A stretch of DNA of 64,000 bases from Muscardinus avellanarius (taxonomy: Eukaryota; Chordata; Mammalia; Rodentia; Gliridae): NCBI GenBank assembly GCA_963383645.1, contig OY726578.1, forward strand, positions 23,418,388-23,482,387, given 5' to 3'. The notes below the pieces were generated by a model. That model was not told the origin of the DNA, searched no databases, and worked only from the letters and a program-made list of their open reading frames with translations. This document shows, piece after piece, positions 43,227 through 55,119 of the stretch. Position 1 is the stretch's first letter, and every line of letters begins with the position of its first letter. The translations under genes were made by a program, and so were the position numbers.

Positions 43227-45672
43227 CTCCCTGCCTGAGTCCCGCGTCGCCGCCCCCAGGAGCACTGAGACGCAGCAGGACATGTCTACACAGCCACCCA
43301 CATCCTCCCCAGCTGCGCCTCCTCCAGCCTCCAGCCACCCTCGGCCAAGGTGGACACGGGAGGACTGAGGCAGAGTCAGCAGGACAGCGTGGCAGGCCTG
43401 CTGTGAGCCAGAGAGAGCAGAGGAGGCTGGACCCATGGAGGCCAGGAGGGTGGAGACGTCCTCTGTGGTCACGGTCCCTGGGTGGCCCTGTGTGTGCCGT
43501 GGCCACTCCATGTCGGATCTACTAAACGTCCAGCCCTGGAGCTGCACAGCTCCCAGTCCTGACACCAATATCCTTGAAGCCCGGCGTCATGAGCAGAAAG
43601 CCCCATGCAGGGGGCCTGGAAGCTGCACCCAGAGCCCCTCCAGGGCTGAGCTCCTACCCACCCCACTCAGATTCTGGCTGCTCACAGAGGCCGCCCTGGA
43701 AGGTGCTGAGTGAGCAGAAACCTGCCTCCCTGTTCCTTTCCCTCCTCAGAGAGCTTCAGTCTCCTGGCTGTGTGAGGCCATGAGCCCAGGGCCGGCCCTA
43801 AGTTAGGAAACCATAGAGGGCCTCAGCCCAGAGCCGGGAAAGCTCAGCGATCAACTGCGGCTCACGGGTCCTTCTCCTTCTGCCACGGGGCCTCCTCTCT
43901 GCTGTGTAGACAGTGAGTGTTGTCCTCCATCTCAGATCGGCCCACAGGACGCCGGATCTACAGAGCAGGCTGTCCACAATTGGCCATGAGGGACCTCGGA
44001 GCCCGGGCTACAGTTAGAAAGAGGTGTTTCTTCTCCCGAATCCCCCATGCAGACATTCAAAAGTTCCCCTGGATCCCTCATTCCTAGCGTCCATAACATG
44101 AGGACACAGTCGGACACACTAAGCACTGTTTGCCAGGAAGGAGCCCATTGGGTTTGATCCACCGTGTGGGGGATTCAGGCACAGCTGGACCAGCACACTC
44201 CTGTCTACACTGGAAGCCAGCTAAGGACCAATGCCAGGGCTGGGGATGGAGCTGAGAAGTGGAATGCCCCAGCTTCAATCCCTAGTTCCAAATATAAAAA
44301 TAAAGTACAAAAGAGGAAAACTCCCACTGTTTTATTATTAGTAAGGACCATGGATTATTCTTAGTAGTAAGGAACATGAATTCCTTACTAATAGTTCCAC
44401 AAGTTGGAGTCCAGGGCCCTGCACCAGCAGAGTCAGTGTGTCAGGAGGTTCCTCCAGCTGCGTCTTCTAGAGACCGTGAGCAGAAAGATCCCACAGTACC
44501 AGCTGGTATTGTCCGCACACTTTTAGGCATCTGACCCCTCCGTGCCTTCCACGAGAGAAGGGCCCTTAGGACTAACCCCTGCCTAAGAGGTCAGCCTTTA
44601 ATGCTGTTACCTTGAGGGCAAACGTTCCACCTACACCCGGGCCCAGCACTGCCTGATTGCCACCCACACTCTAGAGGAAATGGCCAGACCTCAGTGGGTT
44701 CTCCTGGGACTATCTCCTGGGCTGTGACGCCCTCTGGCTCCGTCATAGGGGCGGCCATGGCTCCCTTGCCTGGCCTTGTTGCTGCTGGGGATTGGCTCTT
44801 CTCCCTGGGATCTGGCTGCTTTCCATGAATCTCAGCAGGGACCCTCTGACCAGGCCGGTGGGTGCATCCTGTGGCCTGTGTGCATTTGTGTAGTAATGTT
44901 GAGCATATTTAGAGGGGGCCTGGGTTCACTCTGTCCACTCAGTTTTATCAGGTTCCTCACGCACAGGAGCCCGTATTCAAGGGATAATCCAGGTCCAGGT
45001 CCTGGTGCTCAGCAGGGAGACGGCCCAAGAGCACTGGACACGGAGTCCCACAGGGTACGTGGGACCTGATGATGGGCTGCCCACAGACCCCTGGAGAGGA
45101 CATTGACACCGTAGGATTTCATCTGGCTCCACTCAGGAGCTGTGTGATCTTGACAAGACCCTGCTGCCCCCGTGTCTGGCTGTCACGTGGAGACTGGGGT
45201 CAGCGGTCACTGTTCTGTGGTGAAGGGACCTCTGAATGGAGCTTAAACTCCTGAACACCTGGACTCTGCTGGAAACTCACTGAGAGAAGCCCTGCAGCCT
45301 CACACCAAGATGGCTCACCTCCCTCCTGGGCCAGGATTCCACTCAGGAAGGTGATGGGCTTCCTGCCAGGACAGTCACAAGGTCAGCCCTGTCCCTCCCA
45401 GGCCCCTCTGGGCAGAACAAGGTCACCCAGGCCAGGACTCCAGGCTGCAAGGAAGATGCAGACACCTCCCCTGTGGGCTCTGCATGGCTAGGGCATCAGG
45501 AGAGTGGACTGACACCGTGGGGTACAGGTCACCTGGACTGTGGGGCCAGAAAGCACAGGAGGGCCCCATTAGCTGGGTGCTGTGTGCAGGGTCCCCCTCT
45601 CCTCCTTTGTCCTGGGCTGAGCATTGCCCCAGACTCCACCAGGCTCCTCCTTCAGCCTCCTGAGCTGGGCTG
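43227..45672. other. Post-B4 / pre-A7 block with a large deletion
   Basis: Normal B flank to about 45100, then 'cccctggagaggac' joins 'attgacaccgtaggattt'. The first half matches 10310-10323 and the second 11779-11797. About 1.5 kb or more was lost, including the A-side CTCF-like site, the pyrimidine tract and the antisense SINE. No gene is seen. Confidence 0.78.
44236..44308 (+). repeat. ID-like SINE fragment
   Basis: Same element as at 7823, with an A-rich tail. Confidence 0.55.
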
Positions 45673-45711
45673 ATTTGCATAGAGGCAGCTCTCTCCAGCA
45701 GGGGATAAGAG
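45673..45711 (+). promoter_or_regulatory. A7 octamer promoter
   Basis: ATTTGCAT (45673-45680) with GATAAGAG at 45704. Intact. Confidence 0.9.
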
Positions 45712-45765
45712 AGGCCAGGGGGAAGGCAGCCCAGCCTGGCCTGGGGAGCAGCCTGCACATGCACC

Positions 45766-46448
45766 ATGGCCTGGACCCCCCTCCTCCTGGGACTCCTGGC
45801 TCACTGAGCAGGTGTTGTCTAGAGACCACCCAGCCAGCTCAGCAGGGCCGGCCTATGTGGGCAGGGGCTCAGACCTGCGCAGGGTGGGGCTGGGGGCTGG
45901 GGCTGACCTCCCCACCCTGGGCGCACTGGTTGTGTGAGCCTTAGGGGCTGGGGTTGCCAGGACACGGGGCGGGACTGCTCCTGTGTCAAGGCTCCATGCT
46001 CCAGCCAAGCCCATGGCGAGCTGGTGGGGAGGCTGATGGAGGGTGATCTCTGTGCCCAGTGAATCCCTGAAGCTGAGCCAGGCCCAGAGAGGGGGCTCCT
46101 GGGATTGTTCCTTCTTCACCTGCACATAACTCCTGTCCTCTGCCCGCAGGCTGCGTGGCCTCCTATGAGCTGACTCAGCCCTCCTCGGTGTCCGTGACCC
46201 CGGGACAGACGGCCAGGATCACCTGTGGGGGAAACAACATTGAAATATATAGTGTGCACTGGTACCAGCAGAAGCCATCGCAGGCCCCTGTGCTGGTCAT
46301 CTATGATGATAGCAGACGGCCCTCAGGCATCCCTGACCGATTCTCTGGCTACAACTCGGAAAACACGGCCACCATGACCATCAGCGGGTCCCAGGCCGAG
46401 GACGAGGCTGACTACTACTGTCAGGTGTTGGACAGCCCTGATATAGCT
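45766..46448 (+). pseudogene. IGLV3: V-lambda segment A7, leader stop codon
   Basis: The leader exon 45766-45811 reads [13 protein letters not shown] and then TGA (45805-45807), where other A genes have TGC or TGT. The V exon 46150-46448 is fully open with all core residues. CDR1 is NNIEIYS, CDR2 DDSRRPS and germline CDR3 [10 protein letters not shown] (L in place of the usual W). The promoter and RSS are intact, so it could still rearrange or donate sequence by gene conversion, but it cannot be translated from its own start. Its upstream flank carries a large deletion at 45101. Confidence 0.92.
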
Positions 46449-46487
46449 CACAGTGACTCAGGCCCATAGGGAAGTGAGACCCAAACT
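46449..46487 (+). promoter_or_regulatory. A7 23-bp-spacer RSS
   Basis: CACAGTG (46449-46455), 23-bp spacer, ACCCAAACT (46479-46487). Confidence 0.92.
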
Positions 46488-47915
46488 GCCCCAGCCTGGC
46501 CCGCGGCCCCTCCCTGCAGCTCACAGCACAGAGCCTCCTGCCACAAAGGGCGCAGGTTCCCAAGCCCCTGCCCCACATTCCTAAGCGGTGGGACTGTCCT
46601 GCCCTCTCCACTGATGCCCTGAGACCTGAGCAGGTCACCTGAGTTGACTTGAGCTGCCCCCTCCAGGGCCACCTATGAGTTCCAGGCCCCTGGGTCTTAA
46701 GCTTCAGGGGAATCCACAGTGATGGGGTGTTCGCTGTGGTTCAGAAGGGCGGCGGGGATGGTTCTAGCCTGGGGCTTGTGCACTGGAGGGTTAAAGCAGG
46801 TCTGGAAGGAACAGACTGGGACTGGGGATCGTCTGTGATGCAGTGAAGTTGGTGGATATTGGGGCGCAGGATGTCCTGCGTGGGGTCGTGATTGGCAGAT
46901 GTCTTAGACAAGCTTCCTGCCTGCCCAGGTGAGAGGTGTTTCTTCACTACAGGCGGCTGCCAACCTGGACGCAGGTTCTCAGGAATGGGCTGGATGAGGA
47001 GCGACTGAGTTACGGTTTTCACCCTCAGGCTCCTGAGCACGCGGTCCTGGGTCCAACAGTGACGCTGACACAGGGGACCTCCGTCCTCAGATCAGCACAC
47101 TTTCAGGACAGTGATGATGGGTCAGGGGCGGGGAGCTGCCATCCCTGAGGGAAGCAGACACACAGGCCTCCATGTAGGGTGAGGTCCTGGGTCAGCCCCT
47201 GCGGAGCTGCAGGACTCCTTTCTAGGGATAGAAATGAGCGTGAGGGTTCTCAAAGGAGAGCTGCGGTGGGGTCTGGGTGGAGGGGAAGGCCGTTCCAGGT
47301 GCAGGGCGGCCTGGACAGGACTGAGGTCAGGAAGGCATGGCGGCCTGGCCCTGCCTGTTCCAGCTCCACCCAGCAGTGCCCGGGCTCCTCCTCCCTCCTC
47401 AGGATCTTTCTCCCCATCCCCTGCCTCCCCTCTCATGGCCTCCCCTCTGTCTGCCCCCTCTGTGCAGAGCCTCCCTGCTCCAAGCCAGGGCTGCAGAGGA
47501 GCCCAGCCTAACCTGGGCCAGAGCTGCTTCCTGCCCATGTGCGGCAAAGCCATTGGCAGCAGCACCTCAGGGCCTCACAGTGGGAGGGGTCTGCGACAGC
47601 CTGGGGACCCTCAATGCTCCCAGCAGGATCCGGTGACCCTCTCAGCTGAGGCCATCTTGGCTCCTCCTGCTGCTGCACCGGAGGCCACCTGTGGCCCCTG
47701 CACGTAGCCAGAGCACCTCCATCACCCATTGCCCTGACCGGCTTCGTCCTCGGACTCGTGGGATATGACCACGAGTCAAAAAGAAATCACAGGCTCCAAC
47801 TGGGCAGGAGAAAAGCCTGTTAGACATTCCTGCATCCTGTCTTGTCTTCAGCGCTGAGCTTGTCAGGAATATCAGGTGCACAGAACTGACACACCCATTT
47901 AAAAGCCTGCAGCTC

Positions 47916-48097
47916 GGTGGGGCATGGTGGCGCATGCTTGTAATCCCCAAGCTTGGGAGGCAGAGACAGGAGGATTGCACTGGTACGAACCCAGCCATGC
48001 TGGCTTAAGAGACCCTGTTTCCAAATAAAGATATAAAAATAGGTCTGGGAGTGTAGCCCAGAGGTAGAAGGGCTTCTAAGAACCCTTGTACCACCAA
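47916..48097 (+). mobile_element. B1-dID SINE
   Basis: Paralog of 19056 and 27747, starting 'ggtggggcatggtggcgcat'. Confidence 0.8.
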
Positions 48098-48149
48098 TAA
48101 ATAAATACATACATACATACATACATACATACATACATACATACATAAA
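48097..48149 (+). repeat. (AAAT)(CATA)n microsatellite
   Basis: A few AAAT units followed by about eleven CATA units. It bridges the states seen at 19242 and 27927. Confidence 0.92.
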
Positions 48150-48210
48150 TTCCTGCAGCAATTCAAGAGAGAAACCGCACATTGGCGGTTAATTTGTTCA
48201 ATATATATTC

Positions 48211-48413
48211 TTTTTTTTGTAGTCTTGGGGTTCTCATCCAAAGGTATTCTACCCCTGATCTACACCCTCAACCCTAGTTTACTTTTATTTGAAACTGTCT
48301 GTGTAGGTTGATGAGAATCTCACTACTTGCAGAGGCTGTCCTCAAACCAGCCATTGCCCAGTCTCAGCTTCCCAAGTACTGGGATTCCAGGCATGCACAC
48401 CATACCCAGCTCC
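48211..48413 (-). mobile_element. B1-dID SINE, antisense
   Basis: Paralog of 19326 and 28033. Confidence 0.7.
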
Positions 48414-49359
48414 TTCCCTATTCTAATGAAATAGTGTCCCTGCCATGTTTCTTCCCTAGCTGCAGGGAGGGTCTGTCTCTGCGGGTCACTGAGGCCCAGA
48501 GGAGGTGCTGATGGCTCCCTGCAGCCAGGCACAGCAGCACCCACCTCAGGAGCTCAGCCCACCAAGAGGCTCCTTGAACCAGGAGGGTGATGGAGGAGGG
48601 GGCCCTGCCCAGCTGTGGGCTCCAACAGAGACTGAGGCCCAACAGGCTCAGCAGACAGGACCTGGCCCACCGCCACAGCTCAGTCCGCAGGAGCCTGGGC
48701 CTGAGCCTGGGCCTGACCCGAGACCCCCCCAGGGAACTGCGCGGTAGGACCAGGAGAATATTCCACGGTCTCTTCTCCCTGAGCCCTGAAGCTCCTGTGA
48801 CTCAGCTGCCCAGGGGAGGTGGCCTGAGGCACCTGCCGCTCAGCTGCTCAGGAGAGAGGGCACAGAGGACAGGCAGAGAAACACGGGAGCCAGGCTAGCC
48901 CTGCCAGCCCACAGCCCAGCATGGCCTCTCCAGTGCTCACCTGGCTCAGCCCCGTGCTCCTCCACCTGCAGCTAGGCTGTAATGGGGACAGCAGCTATCT
49001 GTGTGGACTCGAGCTGCCCACACCCCTACTCCTACAGCACCCTGCCCTCCCGGCCACAAACGCAGATCCAGGCTCCATAGAGAGCACCTCACCTGTTCCT
49101 CTGGATTGTGTGTTTGTGAAGAGCTGCACACACAGTTTTCTCTCCATCTCTGACTCACACCAAGCACAACGGTGGGGACTTTCACAGGGACAGGGTCTCT
49201 GGAACCGGACTGTCCACTGAGGCCACTGGCACCGCCTCCCTCCTCTGCTGAAGAGGCAGGGGGCAGCTGGCCGTGGGTGGGCTGGACGCCCTGCCCCCAG
49301 CTCTGAACCAGGGGCCTGGGGTCACCCTGAGAGGGCAGCGCTATGCTGAGCCTCCTCCA

Positions 49360-49373
49360 CCAGCAGGGGACAG
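49360..49373 (+). promoter_or_regulatory. Degenerate CTCF-core-like motif upstream of B5
   Basis: CCAGCAGGGGACAG has one mismatch (GAC for GGC) in the core. It lies 573 bp upstream of the B5 octamer. Confidence 0.45.
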
Positions 49374-49932
49374 CAGAGACCCAGGCGCTGCAGCCAGGAC
49401 ACAGGCTGGTGCTGCCCAGGGGAGCCCAGGAGGGGGCCAGCCTGGGTCAGCAGGGTGTGCAGGGCATGGCCCGTGGACTGGACGTCAGCACAGTCCATCC
49501 TGGACCTGTGTGGCAGTGCCCAATCCTGAGCGTCAGTCAGCATGTCATGGTGTCCAGCGCTCTGGCAGGAGCTGGGCTCAGTGGACCTCACAGAGCAATG
49601 CCTGGGGGGCCTGGGCCAGGGTAACGAGGCTGATCCTGCAGGAAAGGGGAGCCCACCCAGTCAGGTGGTCTCTAGAGGGCCCCGCTCTGCCACCGGGCTC
49701 CAGCAGGGTCAACAGCCCTCTGACCTGAGCCAGGACACCCACAGCCCTGGGGGGTGGGGACAGTGGTCCTGAGTGATCACTGGGGGGTGACTGTGGCCCG
49801 GGGCTTGAGACCAAGGCTGGATTTCTGCCCAGAGAAGCAGCTGCAGGGCGTGGGTCTCCACCGGCCTCTGTCTCTTCTCCCCACACAGCTGGTGAGAATC
49901 ATCCCCAGGACCAGGGAGGAGCCAGAGGACAA

Positions 49933-49984
49933 ATTTGCATAACCCCCAAAACCACTGCCTCCAAAGGCCTCAGAGGGTACAAAG
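49933..49984 (+). promoter_or_regulatory. B5 octamer promoter
   Basis: ATTTGCAT (49933-49940). The TATA position reads GTACAAA (49978-49984). Confidence 0.87.
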
Positions 49985-50036
49985 GCGGCCGTGGAGCCAG
50001 GTTGTGCTGCACACAGGGCTGTGGGGCAGCTCCGCC

Positions 50037-50516
50037 ATGGCCTGCACCCGGCTCCTTCTCCTCCTCACCCTCTGCACAGGTGACCTCCTCAGCCCCGTCT
50101 CCAGGCGTGGCCTCCCCAGGCTGCCCTACCCCCTGTCTCCTCCCAGGATGGAGAGAGGGAGGCCCTGGATGGTCCCAGGTTATGAAGCGCCCTCTCCCCT
50201 TTTCTCTTGCAGGCTCTGTGTTCTCCTACGAGCTCACTCAGCGCCCGCCAGCTTTGTCGGTGGCCCGCGGGGGGACGGCCACAATCACCTGCTCTGGAGA
50301 TGCCCTGCCAGATAGATACGCAGATTGGTACCAGCAGAAGGCAGGACAGTCCCCTGTGCGTGTGATTTACAAAGATAGCAAGCGGCCCGCGGGGATCCCG
50401 GAGAGATTCTCTGGGTCGAGCTCAGGGACCACAGCCACGCTGACCATCAGCAGAGTCCATGCCGAGGACGAGGCCAACTATTACTGTTCCTCAGCAAACA
50501 GCGATGGTACTCAATC
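50037..50516 (+). CDS. IGLV3: V-lambda segment B5, apparently functional
   Basis: Leader exon 50037-50079 ([14 protein letters not shown]) and V exon 50213-50516. The leader has an Arg at residue 5, unlike the other copies, but keeps a hydrophobic core. The V exon is open: CDR1 region [13 protein letters not shown]2 KDSKRPA, germline CDR3 [12 protein letters not shown]3 has [10 protein letters not shown]. Core residues and RSS are intact. It belongs with B2 and B3 by leader length and TATA variant, in type II context. Confidence 0.93.
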
Positions 50517-50555
50517 CACAGTGACAGAGAGAGATGGGGAAGAGAGACACAAACC
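50517..50555 (+). promoter_or_regulatory. B5 23-bp-spacer RSS
   Basis: CACAGTG (50517-50523), 23-bp spacer, ACACAAACC (50547-50555). Confidence 0.92.
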
Positions 50556-53440
50556 CTCCCTGCCTGCGTCCCACATCGCCAGCCCCAGGAGCACTGAGAC
50601 GCAGCAGGACATGTCTACACAGCCACCCACATCCTCCCCAGCTGCGCCTCCTCCAGCCTCCAGCCTCCAGCCGCCCTCGGCCCAGGTGGACACGGGAGGA
50701 CTGAGGCAGAGTCAGCAAGACAGCGTGGCGGGCCTGCTGTGAGCCAGAGCGAGCAGAGGGAGGCTGGACCAGTGGAGGCCAGGAGGGTGGACACGTCCTC
50801 CGTGGTCACGGTCCCTGGGTGGCCCTGTGTGTGCCGTGGCCACTCCATTTCGGATCTCAACGTCCAACCCTGGAGCTGCTCAACTCCCAGTCCTGACACC
50901 CATATCCTTGGAGCCCGGCGTCCTGAGCAGAAAGCCCCATGCAGGGGGCCTGGAAGCTGCACCCAGAGCCCCTCAAGGGCTGAGCTCCTACCCACCCCAC
51001 TCAGACTCTGGCCGCTCTCAGAGGCCGCCCTGGAAGGTGCTGAGTGAGCAGAAACCTGCCTCCCTGTTCCTTTCCCTCCTCAGAGAGCTTCAGTCTCCTG
51101 GCTGTGTGAGGCTATGAGCCTGGGGCTGGCCCTAAGTTAGGAAGCCCTAGAGGGCCTCAGCCCAGAGCCGGGAAAGCTCAGCGATCAACTGCGGCTCACG
51201 GGTCCTTCTCCTTCTGCCACGGGGCCTCCTCTCTGCTGTGTAGACAGTGAGTGTTGTCCTCCATCTCAGATCGGCCCGCAGGACGCCGGATCTACAGAGC
51301 AGGCTGTCCACAATTGGCCATGAGGGACCTCGGAGCCCGGGCTACAGTTAAAAAATGTGTTTTTTCTCCTGACCCCCCGTGTAGACATTCAAAAGTTCCC
51401 CTGGATCCCTCATTCCTAGCGTCCATAACATGAGGACACAGTCGGACACACCAAGCACTCTTTGTCAGGAAGGAGCTACCCTATGGGGATCCAGGCACAG
51501 CTGGACTAGCGCCATCCTGTCTACACTGCGAGCCAGCAGGAAAGCCAAGCAGGGCTGGGGTGGAATGAGAAGTGGAATGCCCCAGCTTCAATCCCTACTA
51601 CAAAAATATAAAAATAAAGTACGAAATAGGAAACCTTTCACTGGTAACGGATAAGGAGCATGAATTCATTTCTAATAGCTCTGCCCAGTCCAAGGCCCTG
51701 CACCAGCAGAGTTGGTGTCACAGGAGGTTTCCACGCTCCATCTTCCTGAGACCGTGAGAAGGAAGGTCCCACAGGACCGAGGCAGTGCTTCTGCACTTTC
51801 ATTAGGTACCCTCTGTGCCTTCCAGGAGAGCAGGGCCCTTAGGACTAACCCCTGCCTGAGAGGTCAGCCTTTAATTCTGTTACCTTGAGGGCAAAGTCCA
51901 CAAACACTTAGGCCCAGCACTGCCTGATCGCCACCCACACTCTAGAGGAAATGGCCAGACCTCAGTGGGTCCTATGGGACTCTCTCCTGGGCTGTGACGC
52001 CCTCTGGCTCCGTCATAGGGCGGCCCTGGCTCCCCGCCTGGCCTTGTTGCTGCTGGGCATTGGCTCTTCTCCTGGGATCTGGCTGCTTTCCATGAATCTC
52101 AGCAGGACCCTCTGACCAGGCCGGTGGGTGCGTCCTGTGGCCTGTGTGCATCTGTGTAGTATGTGGAGTGTGTTTAGGGGGCCTGGTTCACTCTGTCCAC
52201 TCAGTATTATCAGGTTCCTCACGCATAGGAGGCCGTGTTCACTGATGGTCTAGGTCCAGGTCCTGGTGCTCAGCAGGGAGATGGCCCGTGAGCACTGGAC
52301 ACTGAGTCCCACAGGGTAGGTGGGACCTGATGACGGGCTGTCCACAGACCCCTGGAGAGGACGTGGGCACTGGACACAGAGGACGTTGAAGGAACCACAG
52401 TGAGAGATGGGTCCCTGTGCGTCTCGGCTGTGCCCACACTGCGTCCGAGCTCGCCTTGTAAACACAAGCTGTGTGTGAGACATGAACAGAATGTGAAGCT
52501 TCCGTCCCCATCCCTCCACAGGTCACACAGCACACGTATTTAGGACACAGTTCACTTTGTTTCTTTCTACATAAAGTCTCCACTCACTGTTGGTGGTTGT
52601 TGGAGAGGTGACGTGGGAAGGAGGAAGGCTTTGCACTAGGCTCCTGCAGGCCCTGCCGTGTGGGGAGGAGGAAGCCGTAGACCTCGCCTTCTATTCATGG
52701 CACCTGTGTGTGGAGGTTCTCTGGGTCAAGCTCCCTTACGGAGTCCAGGATGAAGAGAGATTTGCTAATCATGGGCTCCTGCTGTCTCTGCTAATCTCAA
52801 TCTTCAGACCTCACGGCTGGGAGGCTGCTCTGCTGTCTGTGTCTAGGGCTCAGCAGCCAACACCACCCACTTGACTTTCACCCACAGGGCACCCAGAGAA
52901 GCCATCCCTGGGCCTCTGTCTCCATGTGGCTAGCCCTGATACCTCTCTGCAGATGCCCCACTATCCCAGAGCCAAGAGCAAGATGCCTAGGGTCACCCTG
53001 CTGAATCCTCCTCCAAAAGCCTGTGCTCGTTTTCCATGGCAACCAGAGCCCCTCCTTGGTCCTGGGGAGACAGGGCCGCAGAGAGAAGAGGGGTTACCCA
53101 TGGGGCCTGGTGCCTGGATCAGGGATTCACACCCTTACAGAGGCTCTGAATCTCACCTGCACCCAGGACACCTGAGCCTCCCAGGTCCAATGTGACACGG
53201 CCACCAGGGGACAGCAGAGACCCGCCTGCCCAGGCCCTGGGGATGGGTGAGCTGGGCCTCAGGAGATAGTGCCTATTTATTTTTGGTGAATTGTAGTCAT
53301 CATTTTAAGGAGTCCATGATGGCAGAGACACACACGCAAACACCATCCATTCAGCCCTTCCCAGCTCCACCCCATTCCCCCCTTCTCCCTCTCCTCATGT
53401 TTGGCTTAGTAGGTGATTTGATAGGTTTGTGAATGGAAGT
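50556..53440. other. Post-B5 / pre-A8 intergenic block
   Basis: Paralogous to the other B 3' flanks. It has a degenerate CTCF-like site (CCACCAGGGGACAG, 53201-53214) and an ID-like fragment at 51551. No gene is seen. Confidence 0.68.
51551..51621 (+). repeat. ID-like SINE fragment
   Basis: Same element as at 7823, with an internal change ('ggctggggtggaatgag') shared only with the copy at 59916. Confidence 0.5.
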
Positions 53441-53564
53441 CCTTCCTCCTTTCTTCCTCCCTTTCTTCCTCCCTCTTTTACTTCCTTTCCTCCCTTCCTT
53501 CCTTCCTCTCCTCCCTTTCTCCTTCCTTCCTTCCTCCTTCCTTCTTTCCTCCTTCTTTCTTTCG
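53441..53564 (+). repeat. Pyrimidine (CTTCC)n tract
   Basis: About 125 bp of CCTT/CTTCC repeats beside the antisense SINE remnant at 53565. Confidence 0.9.
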
Positions 53565-53727
53565 TATTGAGAATTGGACTCGGGTGCTCTCTATCTCTGA
53601 GCTACATCCTAACTTTTTATTAGAGACAGGCTCCTCCAAGTTTCCATACCGATCTCGTCCCTGAGATCCTGTTTCCTGGGCTCTGAGTATGTGGAGTTAC
53701 AGGCTGCGCAGCGCACAGCACACGCCA
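53565..53727 (-). repeat. Degraded B1-dID SINE, antisense
   Basis: Paralog of the element at 11587. Confidence 0.62.
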
Positions 53728-54324
53728 AGGCTCTGTCAACAGTCCGTGTGCACATTGACACCGTAGGATTTCGTCTGGCTCCGCTCAGGAGCTGTGTGAT
53801 CTTGACAGGACCCTGCACTGCCCTGTGTCTGGCTGTCACGTGGAGACTGGGGTCAGCAGTCACTGTTCTGTGGTGAAGGGACCTCTGAACGGAGCTTAAA
53901 CTCCTGAACACCTGGACTCTGCAGGAAACTCACTGAGAGAAGCCCTGCAGCCTCACACCAAGATGGCTCACCTCCCTCCTGGGCCAGGATTCCACTCAGC
54001 AAGGTGATGGGCTTCCTGCCAGGACAGTCACAAGGTCAGCCCTGTCCCTCCCAGGACCCTCTGGGCAGGACCAGGTCACCCAGGCCAGGACTCCAGGCGG
54101 CAAGGAAGATGCAGACACGTCCCCTCTGGGCTCTGCATGGCCAGGGCATCAGGAGAGTGGACGAACACCATGAAATGGAAGTCACCTGGACTGTGGGACA
54201 AGCAGGCAAAGGAGGGCCCCATGAGTTGGGTGCTGTGTGCAAGGTCCCCCTCTCCTCCTATGCCCTGGGCTGAGCCTGCCCCAGACACCACCAGGCTCCT
54301 CCTTCAGCCTCCTGAGCTGGGCTG

Positions 54325-54363
54325 CTTTGCATAGAGGCAGCTCTCTCCAGCAGGGGATAAGAG
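54325..54363 (+). promoter_or_regulatory. A8 promoter with variant octamer
   Basis: CTTTGCAT (54325-54332) with GATAAGAG at 54356. Same variant as A2 and A6. Confidence 0.8.
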
Positions 54364-54417
54364 AGGCCAGGGGGAAGGCAGCCCAGCCTGGCCTGGGGAG
54401 CAGCCTGCACCTGCACC

Positions 54418-55080
54418 ATGGCCTGGACCGCCCTCCTCCTGGGACTCCTGGCTCACTGCACAGGTGCTGTCTAGAGACCACCCAGCCAGCTCAGCAGGGC
54501 CAGCCTGTGTGGGCAGAGGCTCAGACCTGTGCAGAATGGGGCTGGGGGCTGGGGCTGACCTCCCCACCCTGGGCTCACTGGCTGTGTGAGCCTGAGGGGC
54601 TGTGTCTGCTCTTGTGTTCAAGGCTCCATGCTCCAGCCAAGCCCATGGCGAGCTGGTGGGGAGGCTGATGGAGGGTGATCTCTGTGCCCAGTGAATCCCT
54701 GAAGCTGAGCCAGGCCCAGAGAGGGGGCTCCTGGGATTGTTTCTTCTTCACCTGCACATAACTCCTGTCCTCTGCCCGCAGGCTGCGTGGACTCCTATGA
54801 GCTGACTCAGCCCTCCTCGGTGTCCGTGACCCCAGGACAGACGGCCAGCATCACCTGTGGGGGAAATCGCATTGGAGGATACAATGTGCAGTGGTACCAG
54901 CAGAAGCCAATGCAGGTTCCTGTGCTGGTCATCTATAGTGATAGGAGACGGCCCTCAGGCATCCCTGACCGATTCTCTGGCTCCAACTCGGGGAACACGG
55001 CCACCCTGACCATCAGCAGGGCCCAGGCCGAGGACGAGGCTGACTACTACTGTCAGGTGTGGGACGGCAGTGCTGGAGCT
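54418..55080 (+). CDS. IGLV3: V-lambda segment A8, apparently functional
   Basis: Leader exon 54418-54463 ([15 protein letters not shown]) and V exon 54782-55080. The V exon starts DSYELTQ like A6. CDR1 is NRIGGYN, FR2 reads [13 protein letters not shown]2 SDRRRPS and germline CDR3 [10 protein letters not shown]. The CDR3 resembles the A4/A5 group rather than A6, which hints at partial gene conversion. Core residues and RSS are intact. It is the second-copy partner of A6 in the 16.6-kb duplication. Confidence 0.93.
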
Positions 55081-55119
55081 CACAGTGACTCAGGCCCAGG
55101 TGGAAGTGAGACCCAAACT
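55081..55119 (+). promoter_or_regulatory. A8 23-bp-spacer RSS
   Basis: CACAGTG (55081-55087), 23-bp spacer, ACCCAAACT (55111-55119). Confidence 0.92.

Larger units (their letters stand above)
46488..49359. other. Type II spacer between A7 and B5
   Basis: Matches 26326-29183 closely, with the same two SINEs and a CATA repeat. No gene is recognised. Confidence 0.65.
37389..54003 (+). repeat. 16.6-kb higher-order duplication unit (A6-B4-A7-B5)
   Basis: The sequence at 37389 restarts at 54004 with the same 'gatgggcttcctgccagg' context. The second copy runs A8-B6-A9 to the window end. Each unit holds one type I and one type II A-B pair. Indels between copies include about 0.92 kb missing from the A8-B6 spacer. 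Confidence 0.8.
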
